A stretch of 51,296 nt of DNA, taken from positions 541,292 to 592,587 of the forward strand of contig NZ_NOLJ01000005.1 in the NCBI RefSeq assembly GCF_002246015.1. The letters run 5' to 3'. This DNA is from Nostoc sp. 'Peltigera membranacea cyanobiont' 210A. GTDB lineage: Bacteria; Cyanobacteriota; Cyanobacteriia; Cyanobacteriales; Nostocaceae. The position numbers were made by a program, and so were the translations under genes. Shown here piece after piece: positions 43,621 through 51,296 of this stretch; position 1 is the stretch's first letter; every line of letters begins with the position of its first letter. The notes under the pieces were generated by a model, which saw nothing but the letters and a program-made list of their open reading frames with translations, did not search any database and was not told the origin of the DNA.

Positions 43621-44637
43621 ATGAATTTGCAAGAAATTTGGAAGTTATTACAAGAGACGTTCAAAGAATGGAGTGACGATAAAGCCTCACGGTTAGCGGC
43701 AGCGTTAGCTTATTACACGATTTTTTCTATTGCACCATTGCTAATTATTGTAATTGCGATCGCAGGTGCAGTATTTGGAGAGGAGGCGGCAAGAGGTCAA
43801 ATTGTCGGACAAATTCAAGGTTTAGTCGGGGTAGATGGCGCAAAGTTTCTCGAAACAGCTATCAAAAATGCTAACCAACCAAAGACAGGAGCGATCGCTT
43901 CCATCATTAGTGTCCTAGTTCTCCTAGTGGGTGCTACAGGCTTATTTACTGAGTTGCAAGATGCCATGAACACGATTTGGGAAGTGAAACCCAAACCTGG
44001 ACGTGGCATAAATAACATGATTCGCCTCCGCGTTTTGTCCTTTGCAATGGTGATCGGAATTGGCTTTTTACTTTTAGTTTCTCTAGTAATTAGTACGATA
44101 TTAGCAACATTAGTAACATACTTTAGTAATTTGTTACCAGGTTTCGATTTCATCTGGCAGATTGCCAATTTAATCATATCTTTTGCAATCACAACAGTGC
44201 TGTTCGGACTAATTTTCAAAGTTCTACCAGATGTCAAAATTGCATGGAGTGATGTTTTAGTTGGGGCTGCTCTCACCTCAGTTTTGTTCTCTATTGGGAG
44301 ATTTTTATTAGGACAATATTTGGGTAATGGCAGCTTTGGATCGACATACGGTGCTGCTGGTTCACTGGTGGTAATTTTAGCTTGGGTTAACTATGCCGCA
44401 CAGATTCTTTTCTTCGGTGCAGAATTTACTCAAGTTTATTCCCGAAGGCATGGAAGCGGTATAGTTCCAACTAAAAATGCTGTACATATATCTGATGACA
44501 CAAACTATAATGGCAAGGCTCCAAGAGAACAAGCATCAACTAATAAAAAGCCATCTTCTCGCTTTATTAATCGCTTCTTTCAGTATTTTAGAAAGCCCAA
44601 ACGCTTAAAGCAGAGAAGAAAAAATCAGCGATTTTAA
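43621..44637 (+). CDS. YihY/BrkB family membrane protein
   Basis: This 338-residue inner-membrane protein has the family's N-terminal signature (DDKASRLAAALAYYTIFSIAPLL) and about six membrane helices (around residues 33-50, 90-110, 137-165, 180-200, 215-235, 245-265). The GSFGSTYGAAGSLVVILAWVNYAAQILFFGAEFTQVY stretch is the most conserved part of the family. The tail (270-338) is cytoplasmic and very basic (RKPKRLKQRRKNQRF). The family was once called ribonuclease BN but is not an RNase; its transport or envelope role is unresolved. AAGGAGAC 7 bases before the ATG gives a strong ribosome-binding site. Confidence 0.9.
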   Translation: MNLQEIWKLLQETFKEWSDDKASRLAAALAYYTIFSIAPLLIIVIAIAGAVFGEEAARGQIVGQIQGLVGVDGAKFLETAIKNANQPKTGAIASIISVLVLLVGATGLFTELQDAMNTIWEVKPKPGRGINNMIRLRVLSFAMVIGIGFLLLVSLVISTILATLVTYFSNLLPGFDFIWQIANLIISFAITTVLFGLIFKVLPDVKIAWSDVLVGAALTSVLFSIGRFLLGQYLGNGSFGSTYGAAGSLVVILAWVNYAAQILFFGAEFTQVYSRRHGSGIVPTKNAVHISDDTNYNGKAPREQASTNKKPSSRFINRFFQYFRKPKRLKQRRKNQRF

Positions 44638-44817
44638 TCCTTGATTACTGGAGATTTATATTTGTAAATCTGATAGATATTAAAGTATCTAATATCCAGC
44701 CCAGCTAATTAGTTATTCTTGCCACACTTGATGAGTAGAGTATTCAGGAATTCTGAATTCTGACTCCTTTTTATACTGGATTTTTTCCAGAATTCTATTG
44801 AACAAGGAAGAAAATCA

Positions 44818-45375
44818 GTGCTAATGGAAAAATGGTTTTTTATCAATTGGCAAGCAATTTTTATTCCTAGCATCAGCATCTTTGAGTTGATTATCCGCGG
44901 ATCGCTAGTCTACTTAGCGCTGTTTTCAGTGCTAAGACTACTTCCTAGCCGACAATTAGGAACATTAGGAATTACTGATTTACTCGTAGTTGTACTATTT
45001 GCGGAAGCTGCTCAAAATGCTATGGCAAGTAATTACACATCAATTACTGAAGGCGCTATCCTGGTAGGAACAGTGATTTTTTGGAGTTACTTGCTGAACT
45101 GGTTGGGTTACAAACTTCCCCAGTTCCAACGTTTCTTGAATCCGCCACCGTTGCTACTGGTAAAAAATGGGCGGATGATTGAGCGCCATCTGCAACGAGA
45201 GTTAATTACAGATGATGAGTTGATGAGCAAGTTACGTCAGCAAGGTGTAGAATTTTTAGCTGATGTGAAGTTCGCGTATATAGAGGCTGACGGCAGGATT
45301 AGTATTATCATGTCCGATTCAAAAACTAGTTCCGTCCCTGAGCAAAAAGTAGCGTTAAAAAGCGATCTACATTAA
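44818..45375 (+). CDS. DUF421 (YetF-like) membrane protein
   Basis: This 185-residue protein has an N-terminal membrane segment region with three helices (about 20-40, 50-70, 75-95). The DUF421 core follows: SRQLGTLGITDLLVVVLFAEAAQNAM, then PPPLLLVKNGRMIERHLQRELITDDELMSKLRQQGV. The C-terminal YetF-like soluble domain ends KFAYIEADGRISIIM. GTG at 44818 is 7 bases after AAGGAAG and is preferred to the ATG at 44824. Function is unknown; relatives occur in spore-formers and cyanobacteria. A family B-like fragment (GGAATTCTGAATTCTGACTCC) lies at 44750. Confidence 0.88.
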   Translation: MLMEKWFFINWQAIFIPSISIFELIIRGSLVYLALFSVLRLLPSRQLGTLGITDLLVVVLFAEAAQNAMASNYTSITEGAILVGTVIFWSYLLNWLGYKLPQFQRFLNPPPLLLVKNGRMIERHLQRELITDDELMSKLRQQGVEFLADVKFAYIEADGRISIIMSDSKTSSVPEQKVALKSDLH

Positions 45376-45415
45376 TTAGACTGTAAAATATGACGGTTGT
45401 ATTCTGTGCCGAACT

Positions 45416-46711
45416 GTGATTGAGCGTTATACTTTACCCGAAATGGCTAATCTGTGGAGTGAAGCCTATAAACTAAAAACTTGGTTGCAAGTGGAAATTG
45501 CTGTTTGTGAGGCTCAAGCTGAACTTGGTTACATTCCATCTGAGGCTGTTGAAGAAATTAAGGCCAAGGCAGATTTTGATCCAAAGCGGGTGCTGGAAAT
45601 TGAGGCTGTAGTCCGCCACGATGTCATTGCTTTCTTGACAAATGTCAATGAATATGTTGGTGATGCCGGACGCTACATTCACCTGGGTTTAACTAGTTCG
45701 GATGTTTTGGATACGGCTTTAGCACTGCAATTAGTTGCCAGCCTGGATATATTATTGCAACGTTTGGAAGATTTGATTCAGGTAATTCGCCAAAAAGCAC
45801 GAGAACATCGTCATACAGTGATGGCTGGACGATCGCACGGTATTCACGCTGAACCAATTACTTTTGGTTTTAAACTAGCTGGTTGGTTAGCAGAAGTCTT
45901 GCGACACCAAGAACGCCTGAGAATACTCCGTCAAACGATCGCTGTCGGTAAAATTTCTGGTGCAGTGGGAACCTATGCCAATATTGAACCGCGTGTAGAA
46001 GCGATCGCTTGCCAGAAACTCGGACTCGAACCTGATACAGCCTCAACCCAAGTTATTTCCCGCGATCGCCACGCCGACTACGTGCAACAATTAGCTTTGG
46101 TAGCCGCAACCATCGATCGCTTTGCTGTAGAAATTCGCAACCTGCAAAAAACAGACGTTTTGGAAGTTGAAGAATTCTTCGCCAAAGGTCAAAAAGGTTC
46201 CTCAGCCATGCCACACAAGCGCAACCCCATCCGTTCGGAACGACTGACAGGAATGGCACGACTCGTCAGAAGTCATGCCGGTGCAGCTTTAGAAAACGTT
46301 GCTTTATGGCATGAGCGAGACATTTCCCACAGTTCTGTAGAACGGGTAATTTTGCCAGATGCTTGTACTTTGACCCACTTTATGTTGTCAGAAATAACTG
46401 ATTTGGTAAAAAACCTGTTGGTGTATCCTGAGAACATGAAACGGAATCTCAACTGTTACGGCGGCGTTGTGTTCAGCCAAAAAGTGCTACTGGCTTTAAT
46501 AGACAAGGGAAGTAGCCGAGAAGAGGCTTATGCGATCGTTCAAGAAAGCGCTCACGCTGCTTGGAATCAGCCAGAAGGAAATTTCCAAGACTTGATTAGC
46601 AAAGATCCGCGTGTTACCCAAAAATTGTCTTCGGCAGAACTAGAGGTTTGTTTCGACCCCCAGCAACATCTGCGGCATTTAGAAGAAGTTTACCAACGAT
46701 TAGGTATTTAG
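45416..46711 (+). CDS. purB: Adenylosuccinate lyase
   Basis: PurB cleaves adenylosuccinate to AMP and fumarate, and SAICAR to AICAR and fumarate, in purine synthesis. The 431-residue length is standard for the short bacterial type. The fumarase/aspartase superfamily regions are present: GLTSSDVLDTA (about 92-102), GRSHGIHAEP (about 139-148, with the catalytic His), and the signature GSSAMPHKRNPI (about 261-272) with the mobile catalytic Ser. The start is GTG at 45416 (MIERYTLPEMANLWSE is the conserved N-terminus); no clear ribosome-binding site precedes it. A palindrome 11 bases after the stop may end transcription. Confidence 0.97.
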   Translation: MIERYTLPEMANLWSEAYKLKTWLQVEIAVCEAQAELGYIPSEAVEEIKAKADFDPKRVLEIEAVVRHDVIAFLTNVNEYVGDAGRYIHLGLTSSDVLDTALALQLVASLDILLQRLEDLIQVIRQKAREHRHTVMAGRSHGIHAEPITFGFKLAGWLAEVLRHQERLRILRQTIAVGKISGAVGTYANIEPRVEAIACQKLGLEPDTASTQVISRDRHADYVQQLALVAATIDRFAVEIRNLQKTDVLEVEEFFAKGQKGSSAMPHKRNPIRSERLTGMARLVRSHAGAALENVALWHERDISHSSVERVILPDACTLTHFMLSEITDLVKNLLVYPENMKRNLNCYGGVVFSQKVLLALIDKGSSREEAYAIVQESAHAAWNQPEGNFQDLISKDPRVTQKLSSAELEVCFDPQQHLRHLEEVYQRLGI

Positions 46712-46722
46712 AATTAATTTGC

Positions 46723-46752
46723 TTGTAGTAAGCGTTTAACCGCTTACTACAA
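46723..46752. repeat. Palindromic repeat, family D, copy 3 (possible purB terminator)
   Basis: Perfect 12-base arms TTGTAGTAAGCG and CGCTTACTACAA enclose a 6-base loop. It is the shortest and cleanest family D copy and lies right after purB. Confidence 0.65.
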
Positions 46753-46806
46753 ACCTGTTACCCCAAAAAATACGCAGATATTATCAAAAAAGAAATTTCA
46801 AGTTAT

Positions 46807-46904
46807 CGCTCTTCCATCAGTCTTGGGAAAAGCAATCGCTGCAAGGCTTACGAGACTTCGGTTTTCAGGCTTTAGCTAGATTTTTGAATTTTTATTAGAA
46901 ATTG
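46807..46904. repeat. Dispersed non-coding repeat, family C, copy 2
   Basis: It matches 13120-13215 with scattered differences and no frame preserved. It directly adjoins the family B element that follows. Confidence 0.6.
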
Positions 46905-46909
46905 AAGAA

Positions 46910-47123
46910 GAATTCAGAAGTCAGAATGGGCTAAACGCCCCGCTACCGCTAACAGGAGTCAGAATCAAGACGCTCTCTACGAGACGCTAAAAGCGTAGCT
47001 TGCTTCTCTGTAAGAGTACGAGTACTCGCTTGCCGCCGGCGCTATCCACTTTTTCGTTCAGAATTCAATTCTGTTAGCGGATAGCTAAGGTTTAGCCCAT
47101 TCTGACTCCTGACTCCTGAATTC
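46910..47123. repeat. MITE-like element, family B, best copy
   Basis: The left end GAATTCAGAAGTCAGAATGG (46910) and GCTAAAC match the complement of the right end (47090-47123) with one base difference and an inserted GACTCCT. The interior holds hairpins of the common ACGAGACGCTAAAAGCGTAGC type. No transposase and no clear target duplication. Related sequence occurs at 1088-1450 and 44750. The remaining bases to 47245 hold nothing recognised. Confidence 0.6.
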
Positions 47124-47245
47124 TGTTTTGATAAAGATACCAACAAAATTTAATATTGCAATCTGTTTGATGCTCGAATTATTGCCAGCACTGGGTAGTA
47201 TACATAACAAATACTTAGTTATTTATTAATATTACGAGTGCTTTG

Positions 47246-47782
47246 ATGATTGAAATCCTAGCCACACTTTCTGCCTCTGCGGCAGCAGGAATGAGAATAG
47301 GCATACCTTTGCTAATTATTGGATTATTGCAGGGTAGCAACTTGTGGTCACAAGTTCCAATTTTATCTCACATTTCTCCACCAATATTATTATGTTGCCT
47401 CACCAGTTGGTCATTAATTGAATTATTAGTCTCAAAAAAGCTCTGGGGGCAAAGATTGCTCCAAGTGGTTCAGTTATTCATGTCTCCCCTTGTAGGCGCA
47501 ATTATGGGGTTAGGAGTAGCTACAGCAACAGCAACCCCAAACTGGCTGATTGCCATAATTGGAGGTTTATTAGCTTTGGTACTCCAGCTCGTCCAAATTG
47601 GTTGGTTCTATCGATTACGTGGCTTACCGTTGTGGGCAGTCTTCCTTCAAGATACCTTGTGCATTGCTCTAGTACTATTTGCCTTTGATGCTCCTTGGCA
47701 AGGAGGAGTAATTGCTTTAATACTGCTCTGGTTTGCAGTTCGTAGTGCGAAGCAGTGGTATGACTGGTATCGGCGTAACTAG
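47246..47782 (+). CDS. DUF4126 membrane protein
   Basis: This 178-residue protein consists largely of membrane helices (about 5-25, 45-60, 75-95, 100-120, 130-145, 150-165). The start LATLSASAAAGMRIGIPLLIIGLL and the Gly-rich PLVGAIMGLGVATATATPNWLIA match the DUF4126 family, a small membrane family of unknown role in cyanobacteria and other bacteria. The ATG at 47246 directly follows a TTG that could also serve. It converges with hemH; an inverted pair of STRR repeats separates the two. Confidence 0.85.
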   Translation: MIEILATLSASAAAGMRIGIPLLIIGLLQGSNLWSQVPILSHISPPILLCCLTSWSLIELLVSKKLWGQRLLQVVQLFMSPLVGAIMGLGVATATATPNWLIAIIGGLLALVLQLVQIGWFYRLRGLPLWAVFLQDTLCIALVLFAFDAPWQGGVIALILLWFAVRSAKQWYDWYRRN

Positions 47783-47907
47783 GGATTGGGGATTGGGGAT
47801 TGGTGATTGGGGATTTGTGATTATTCTTCCCTTGCCTCTCCTACTCCTTTTCGCCTTTCCCTCAGCTTCTTTCCCAGTCCCCAGTCCCTAGCCCCCAGTC
47901 CCCAATA
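47783..47907. repeat. Inverted pair of STRR heptamers between convergent genes
   Basis: (GGGGATT)n at 47783-47812 and CCCCAGT/CCCCAAT units at 47872-47907 are complementary and could form a long hairpin. CCCCAGT-type heptamers are the classic STRR1 repeat of heterocystous cyanobacteria. It may terminate both the DUF4126 gene and hemH. Confidence 0.7.
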
Positions 47908-47911
47908 CTCT

Positions 47912-49078
47912 TTACTGCAAAAGCCCAATCATGTGCAAAAAGCCGTGACCGGTAATCAGCTCTACGATTAAGGCAATAAAACCCAGCATCGCAATCCGAC
48001 CATTCCATACCTCAGCACTAGTCGTCAGACCCCACTCCCAACGCTCTTGAGGGTACATCTTTACCATTTTTTTCATTTGGGCAGCTTGCGAAAGCTTGAA
48101 ACTGGGGTTTCTCAGTGCATCAATCACTAATTCAGCTAGTGCATTAATAAATACTGGATGGGTATTGGGAGCCGGTACGCGGCGGAAGTTGTGAATTCCT
48201 GCTTCTTCGGCTACTTCTCGATACTCAATATCAATTTCTTGTAGTGTCTCGATATGCTCTGAGACAAAACTGATTGGCACGACAACCAAATCTTTCACGC
48301 CTCCTGCGCCTAGTTCTTTGAGGGCATCTTCAGTATAGGGTTGCAGCCATTCTACTGGGCCGACACGACTTTGGTAAGCTAAGGTATGGGCATTGGGTCG
48401 ATTGAGAGTCTGCATAATCAACGCAGTACATTCTTCAATTTCCACCTGGTAAGGGTCGCCTGCTTCTTCAACGTAGCTTTTCGGAACGCCGTGAGCGCTG
48501 AAGAATATATGAACATCATCCGGGTTAGGGTACTGCTCAAGTTCCTGAGCTATGAGTTGCGCCATTGCTTGAAGATAGCCTGGTTGTTTATACCAAGAAG
48601 GAATGACGGTGTAATCAATCGGTTGAAGTTTTGGATCTTCTTGCCAAAGCTTATCTAAAAGCCGGAAGCTGGAACCACTGGTACTGATAGAAAACTGGGG
48701 ATATAGTGGTAATATTACCAGATGTTCTACCTTATCTTGGGTAATCTGTGCGATCGCTTCTTCTGTATAGGGATGCCAATAACGCATTCCCACGTAAATA
48801 TTAACTTCTTGCCCCAAAAAACCTAACTGTTCTCTTAAAGCTTCCCCTTGGGCTTCTGTAATCCGCCGCAATGGGGAACCGCCACCGATTTGCTTATAAT
48901 TTTCTTGAGATGTTCTGGTTCGCCGCGTGGCAATAAACCAGGCTAGGGGCTTTTGCAACCAGCGAAATGGTAGGCGAATAATTTCCGGATCGGAAAATAG
49001 ATTGTACAAAAACGGCCCAACATCTTCTAGCTTATCAGGGCCACCGAGATTGAGTAATAAGACGCCTACACGACCCAT
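47912..49078 (-). CDS. hemH: Ferrochelatase with C-terminal CAB-like helix
   Basis: HemH inserts Fe(2+) into protoporphyrin IX, the last step of heme synthesis and the branch competing with chlorophyll synthesis. The 388-residue cyanobacterial type is longer than most bacterial enzymes. The N-terminal GVLLLNLGGPD, the metal-site regions NIYVGMRYWHPYTEEAI and FFSAHGVPKSY, and the C-terminal PNTHPVFINALAELV are all intact. Residues about 350-388 carry the extra transmembrane chlorophyll-a/b-binding-like motif EVWNGRIAMLGFIALIVELITG, joined by a linker as in cyanobacteria and plastids. The ATG at 49078 is the start. It is divergent from the methyltransferase gene, with only 93 bases between them. 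Confidence 0.97.
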   Translation of the reverse strand: MGRVGVLLLNLGGPDKLEDVGPFLYNLFSDPEIIRLPFRWLQKPLAWFIATRRTRTSQENYKQIGGGSPLRRITEAQGEALREQLGFLGQEVNIYVGMRYWHPYTEEAIAQITQDKVEHLVILPLYPQFSISTSGSSFRLLDKLWQEDPKLQPIDYTVIPSWYKQPGYLQAMAQLIAQELEQYPNPDDVHIFFSAHGVPKSYVEEAGDPYQVEIEECTALIMQTLNRPNAHTLAYQSRVGPVEWLQPYTEDALKELGAGGVKDLVVVPISFVSEHIETLQEIDIEYREVAEEAGIHNFRRVPAPNTHPVFINALAELVIDALRNPSFKLSQAAQMKKMVKMYPQERWEWGLTTSAEVWNGRIAMLGFIALIVELITGHGFLHMIGLLQ

Positions 49079-49171
49079 AGCAGTTACTTTCCCCCAATCT
49101 TTTCAGGTTTTTTACTAATGTTAACAATATATCTTTATTAAATATAAAGCTTAATAGCAAGGAAATATGCA

Positions 49172-49795
49172 ATGGCAACAATTTTAAGAGATTGGAGTTA
49201 CCGTTATCAGTGGTTATATGATGGTATCTCTCGTTTAGCAGCCTTAAGTGTAGGTGGTGAAGCGCGTTTTCGGCAACTTGCTTTGCAAGGCTTAACAATT
49301 CACTCAGATTCTCAGGTTTTAGATTTATGTTGTGGGAGTGGTCAAACAACGGAGTTTTTAGTAAAAACTTCACAAAACGTAACAGGATTGGATGCTTCAC
49401 CTAAGTCTTTGCAACGGGCGCGGCTAAATGTACCGGAAGCTTCTTATGTAGAAGCTTTTGCCGAGGAGATGCCTTTTGCAGATAATTTGTTTGATGTGGT
49501 GCATACCAGCGTTGCATTACACGAGATGCAGCCTCAGCAATTACGAAAAATTATTAATGAAGTTTATCGGGTGCTGAAGCCAGGAGGAGTGTTTACGTTG
49601 GTGGATTTTCACGCTCCCACAAATCCGATATTTTGGCCTGGTATATCGGTGTTTTTGTTGTTGTTTGAGACGGAAACAGCTTGGGAATTGTTGAAAACTG
49701 ATTTAGCTGAGTTGTTAGCTAAGACTGGCTTTGAAGTGAGTAAGTCTACTTTATATGCAGGTGGCAGTTTGCAAGTGATACAGGCGAATAAATGA
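49172..49795 (+). CDS. SAM-dependent methyltransferase (UbiE-like)
   Basis: This 207-residue class I methyltransferase has motif I VLDLCCGSGQTTEFL (about 49-63), GLDASPKSLQRAR for motif post-I, and motif II FDVVHTSVALHEM (about 109-121). Motif III is VLKPGGVFTLVDFH. The pattern and start (WSYRYQWLYDGISRLAALSVGGE) place it near UbiE/MenG-type quinone methyltransferases and their cyanobacterial paralogs, but the substrate cannot be fixed. The end (QVIQANK) is typical of these paralogs. AAGGAA upstream supports the ATG. It is divergent from hemH. Confidence 0.88.
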   Translation: MATILRDWSYRYQWLYDGISRLAALSVGGEARFRQLALQGLTIHSDSQVLDLCCGSGQTTEFLVKTSQNVTGLDASPKSLQRARLNVPEASYVEAFAEEMPFADNLFDVVHTSVALHEMQPQQLRKIINEVYRVLKPGGVFTLVDFHAPTNPIFWPGISVFLLLFETETAWELLKTDLAELLAKTGFEVSKSTLYAGGSLQVIQANK

Positions 49796-49898
49796 ACAAT
49801 ACTACTTTATTAATGGCAGCTAAGAGACTCTGCTATTAATAAAGTAGAGGTGATTGTTATATTGAAATTAGCATAATAGAATTTTGAGGTTAATAGAA

Positions 49899-50417
49899 AT
49901 GACACAGGAATTAATAGACCTCAGAACTTGTATCCAGGAAGGACGTTACGCAGATGCCTTGGCAATTGTAGATGAATTAGAGGGCATGAGTAAACAAGCT
50001 ATTCTACGGAATATCCAAGCTTATTTAAGGATTCTACTAATTCATTTGATTAAGAATCAACTAGAGAAGCGCTTAACAAATTCTTGGGTTGCTTCTATTC
50101 GTAATTCACTTATAGAAATTAAAAAACTCAATCTTAAAGACAATAAAAAATCCTATTATATCAATTTAAACGAATGGGATACCTATATTGAAGATGAACT
50201 AGAAGTAGCAGTGCGTGATGCCAGTGTAGAAGTTTTAAATGGAATGTATAATGAATTCCAACTGGCTGAAATGGTAGATAGAAACCAGATAATTCAGACT
50301 GCTTTGAACTTTTTGGCACTAATTTATTCCTATTCAGCTAAGGAGTTACCCGCAGTCGTGGCTGAAGCTTTAACTCAGCTATCTGGTGGAGAAGATTGGA
50401 AAGCAGGTAGGCGGTAA
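49899..50417 (+). CDS. DUF29 family protein, tandem copy 1
   Basis: This 172-residue all-helical protein starts at ATG 49899 (GAGG 9 bases upstream; a TTG five codons earlier is unlikely). It follows the DUF29 pattern: an N-terminal helix pair (MTQELIDLRTCIQEGRYADALAIVDELEGMSKQ) with the conserved AILRNIQAYLRILLIHLIK helix. SWVASIRNSLIEI comes next and a variable middle leads to the C-terminal QIIQTALNFLALIYSYSAKELPA. It is the most divergent of three tandem copies. The role of DUF29 proteins is unknown; they are expanded in cyanobacteria. Confidence 0.88.
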   Translation: MTQELIDLRTCIQEGRYADALAIVDELEGMSKQAILRNIQAYLRILLIHLIKNQLEKRLTNSWVASIRNSLIEIKKLNLKDNKKSYYINLNEWDTYIEDELEVAVRDASVEVLNGMYNEFQLAEMVDRNQIIQTALNFLALIYSYSAKELPAVVAEALTQLSGGEDWKAGRR

Positions 50418-50422
50418 AAAAG

Positions 50423-50944
50423 ATGACGCAGGAATTAATAGACCTCAAAAAAAGTATTTTGGAAGGACGTTATGCAGATGCCTTGGCAATTGTTGATGAA
50501 TTAGAAGGCATGAGCAAACAAGCTATTTTACGAAATATCCAAGCTTATTTAAACATTCTGCTGATTCATTTGATTAAGAACCAAGTAGAGCAACGATTAA
50601 CTGGTTCATGGGCAAATTCTATTCGTAATTCCATCCGAGAAATTAAAAAGCTGAATATCAAAGATAATAAAACATCTTATTACATTAATTTAGGCGAATG
50701 GGAGAATTTGATAGAAGAGGAAGTAATTGAAGATGCGATCGCAGATGCTAGCGAGGAAGTAATGAATGGAGCATATAATCAATTCCAACTGGCTGAAATG
50801 GTAGATAGAAACCAGATAATTCAGACTGCTTTGAACTTTTTGGCACTAACTTATTCCTATTCAGCTAAGGAGTTACCCGCAGTCGTGGCTGAAGCTTTAA
50901 CTCAGCTATCTGGTGGAGAAGATTGGAAAGCAGGTAGGCGGTAA
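50423..50944 (+). CDS. DUF29 family protein, tandem copy 2
   Basis: This 173-residue paralog of copy 1 starts 5 bases after its stop. The N-terminal 60 residues and the C-terminal 45 residues (AEMVDRNQIIQTALNFLALT to GEDWKAGRR) are almost identical to copy 1, while the middle (residues about 75-125) differs more. The last 110 bases match copy 1 nearly base for base, including the stop and the GGTAAAAAAGATG joint, so the array probably grew by unequal crossing-over. Confidence 0.88.
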   Translation: MTQELIDLKKSILEGRYADALAIVDELEGMSKQAILRNIQAYLNILLIHLIKNQVEQRLTGSWANSIRNSIREIKKLNIKDNKTSYYINLGEWENLIEEEVIEDAIADASEEVMNGAYNQFQLAEMVDRNQIIQTALNFLALTYSYSAKELPAVVAEALTQLSGGEDWKAGRR

Positions 50945-50949
50945 AAAAG

Positions 50950-51296
50950 ATGACGCAGGAATTAATAGACCTCAAAAAAAGTATTTTGGAAGGACGTTAT
51001 GCAGATGCCTTGGCAATTGTTGATGAATTAGAAGGCATGAGTAAACAAGCTATTTTACGAAATATCCAAACTTATTTAAACATTCTGCTGATTCATTTGA
51101 TTAAGAACCAAGTAGAGCAACGATTAACTGGTTCATGGGCAAATTCTATTCGTAATTCCATCCGAGAAATTAAAAAGCTGAATATCAAAGATAATAAAAC
51201 ATCTTATTACATTAATTTAGGCGAATGGGAGAATTTGATAGAAGAGGAAGTAATTGAAGATGCGATCGCAGATGCTAGCGAGGAAGTAATGAATGG
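50950..51296 (+). CDS. DUF29 family protein, tandem copy 3 (cut by window end)
   Basis: The ATG at 50950 follows the same GGTAAAAAAG joint. The 115 codons visible are nearly identical to copy 2 (one clear change: AYLNI to TYLNI), so this is the youngest duplication. The gene runs off the window; more copies may follow. Confidence 0.85.
   Translation, partial: MTQELIDLKKSILEGRYADALAIVDELEGMSKQAILRNIQTYLNILLIHLIKNQVEQRLTGSWANSIRNSIREIKKLNIKDNKTSYYINLGEWENLIEEEVIEDAIADASEEVMN

Overview
The window looks like chromosomal DNA of a filamentous, heterocyst-type cyanobacterium (Nostocales, Nostoc-like). The basis is the many HIP1 sites (GCGATCGC), a 508-residue ChlB, a ferrochelatase with a C-terminal chlorophyll-binding-like helix, a Mastigocladopsis-type TSD-motif halorhodopsin, heptanucleotide STRR repeats, DUF4278 and pentapeptide-repeat proteins, and a CyRepA1-type replication protein. 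I see no tRNA, rRNA or CRISPR array.

Layout. 1-8 kb: a Uma2-family nuclease, chlB (dark-operative protochlorophyllide reductase) with its terminator, then a small accessory cassette (DUF6883, DUF4926, an antitoxin-like protein) closed off by a decayed second copy of the chlB 3' end. After it come a UDG-like protein, an orphan Phd antitoxin, a signal-peptide protein and a DUF4278 protein. 8-17 kb: a CyRepA1 plasmid-type replication protein, a two-domain rhodanese, a 17-repeat TPR protein and a SelD-associated FAD oxidoreductase. A MITE-like repeat fills the space between the last two. 17-29 kb: a repeat-protein island with three tandem pentapeptide-repeat paralogs (two clearly membrane-anchored), a P-loop ATPase, a 21-bp tandem array, and a very large STAND-type gene (inactive-looking NTPase/TPR region, then nSTAND NTPase, membrane helix, coiled coil and 14 nearly identical WD40 repeats) that is split by a complete ISL3-family insertion sequence.

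29-40 kb: a second Uma2 protein, a MITE with intact target duplications, a HAD phosphatase, an IS5-type transposase, a tightly packed signalling operon (XRE regulator, DUF4118/multi-PAS histidine kinase, Rcp1-like response regulator, hybrid kinase) and a fourth pentapeptide protein. 40-51 kb: a decayed TRAP-transporter locus (dctP start plus a fused dctQ/dctM remnant), then mostly housekeeping genes: comM-like ATPase, anion-pumping rhodopsin, BrkB-family protein, DUF421 protein, purB, DUF4126 protein, hemH, a methyltransferase and a tandem array of at least three DUF29 genes running off the window end.

The most noteworthy unit is the 17-29 kb island. Its ATPase and STAND-WD40 components resemble NLR-like conflict systems of multicellular bacteria, and the WD40 array has the signature of fast repeat diversification (framework almost constant, a few surface positions variable). 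Intergenic space is rich in dispersed repeats; at least five families are visible, several with terminal inverted repeats.
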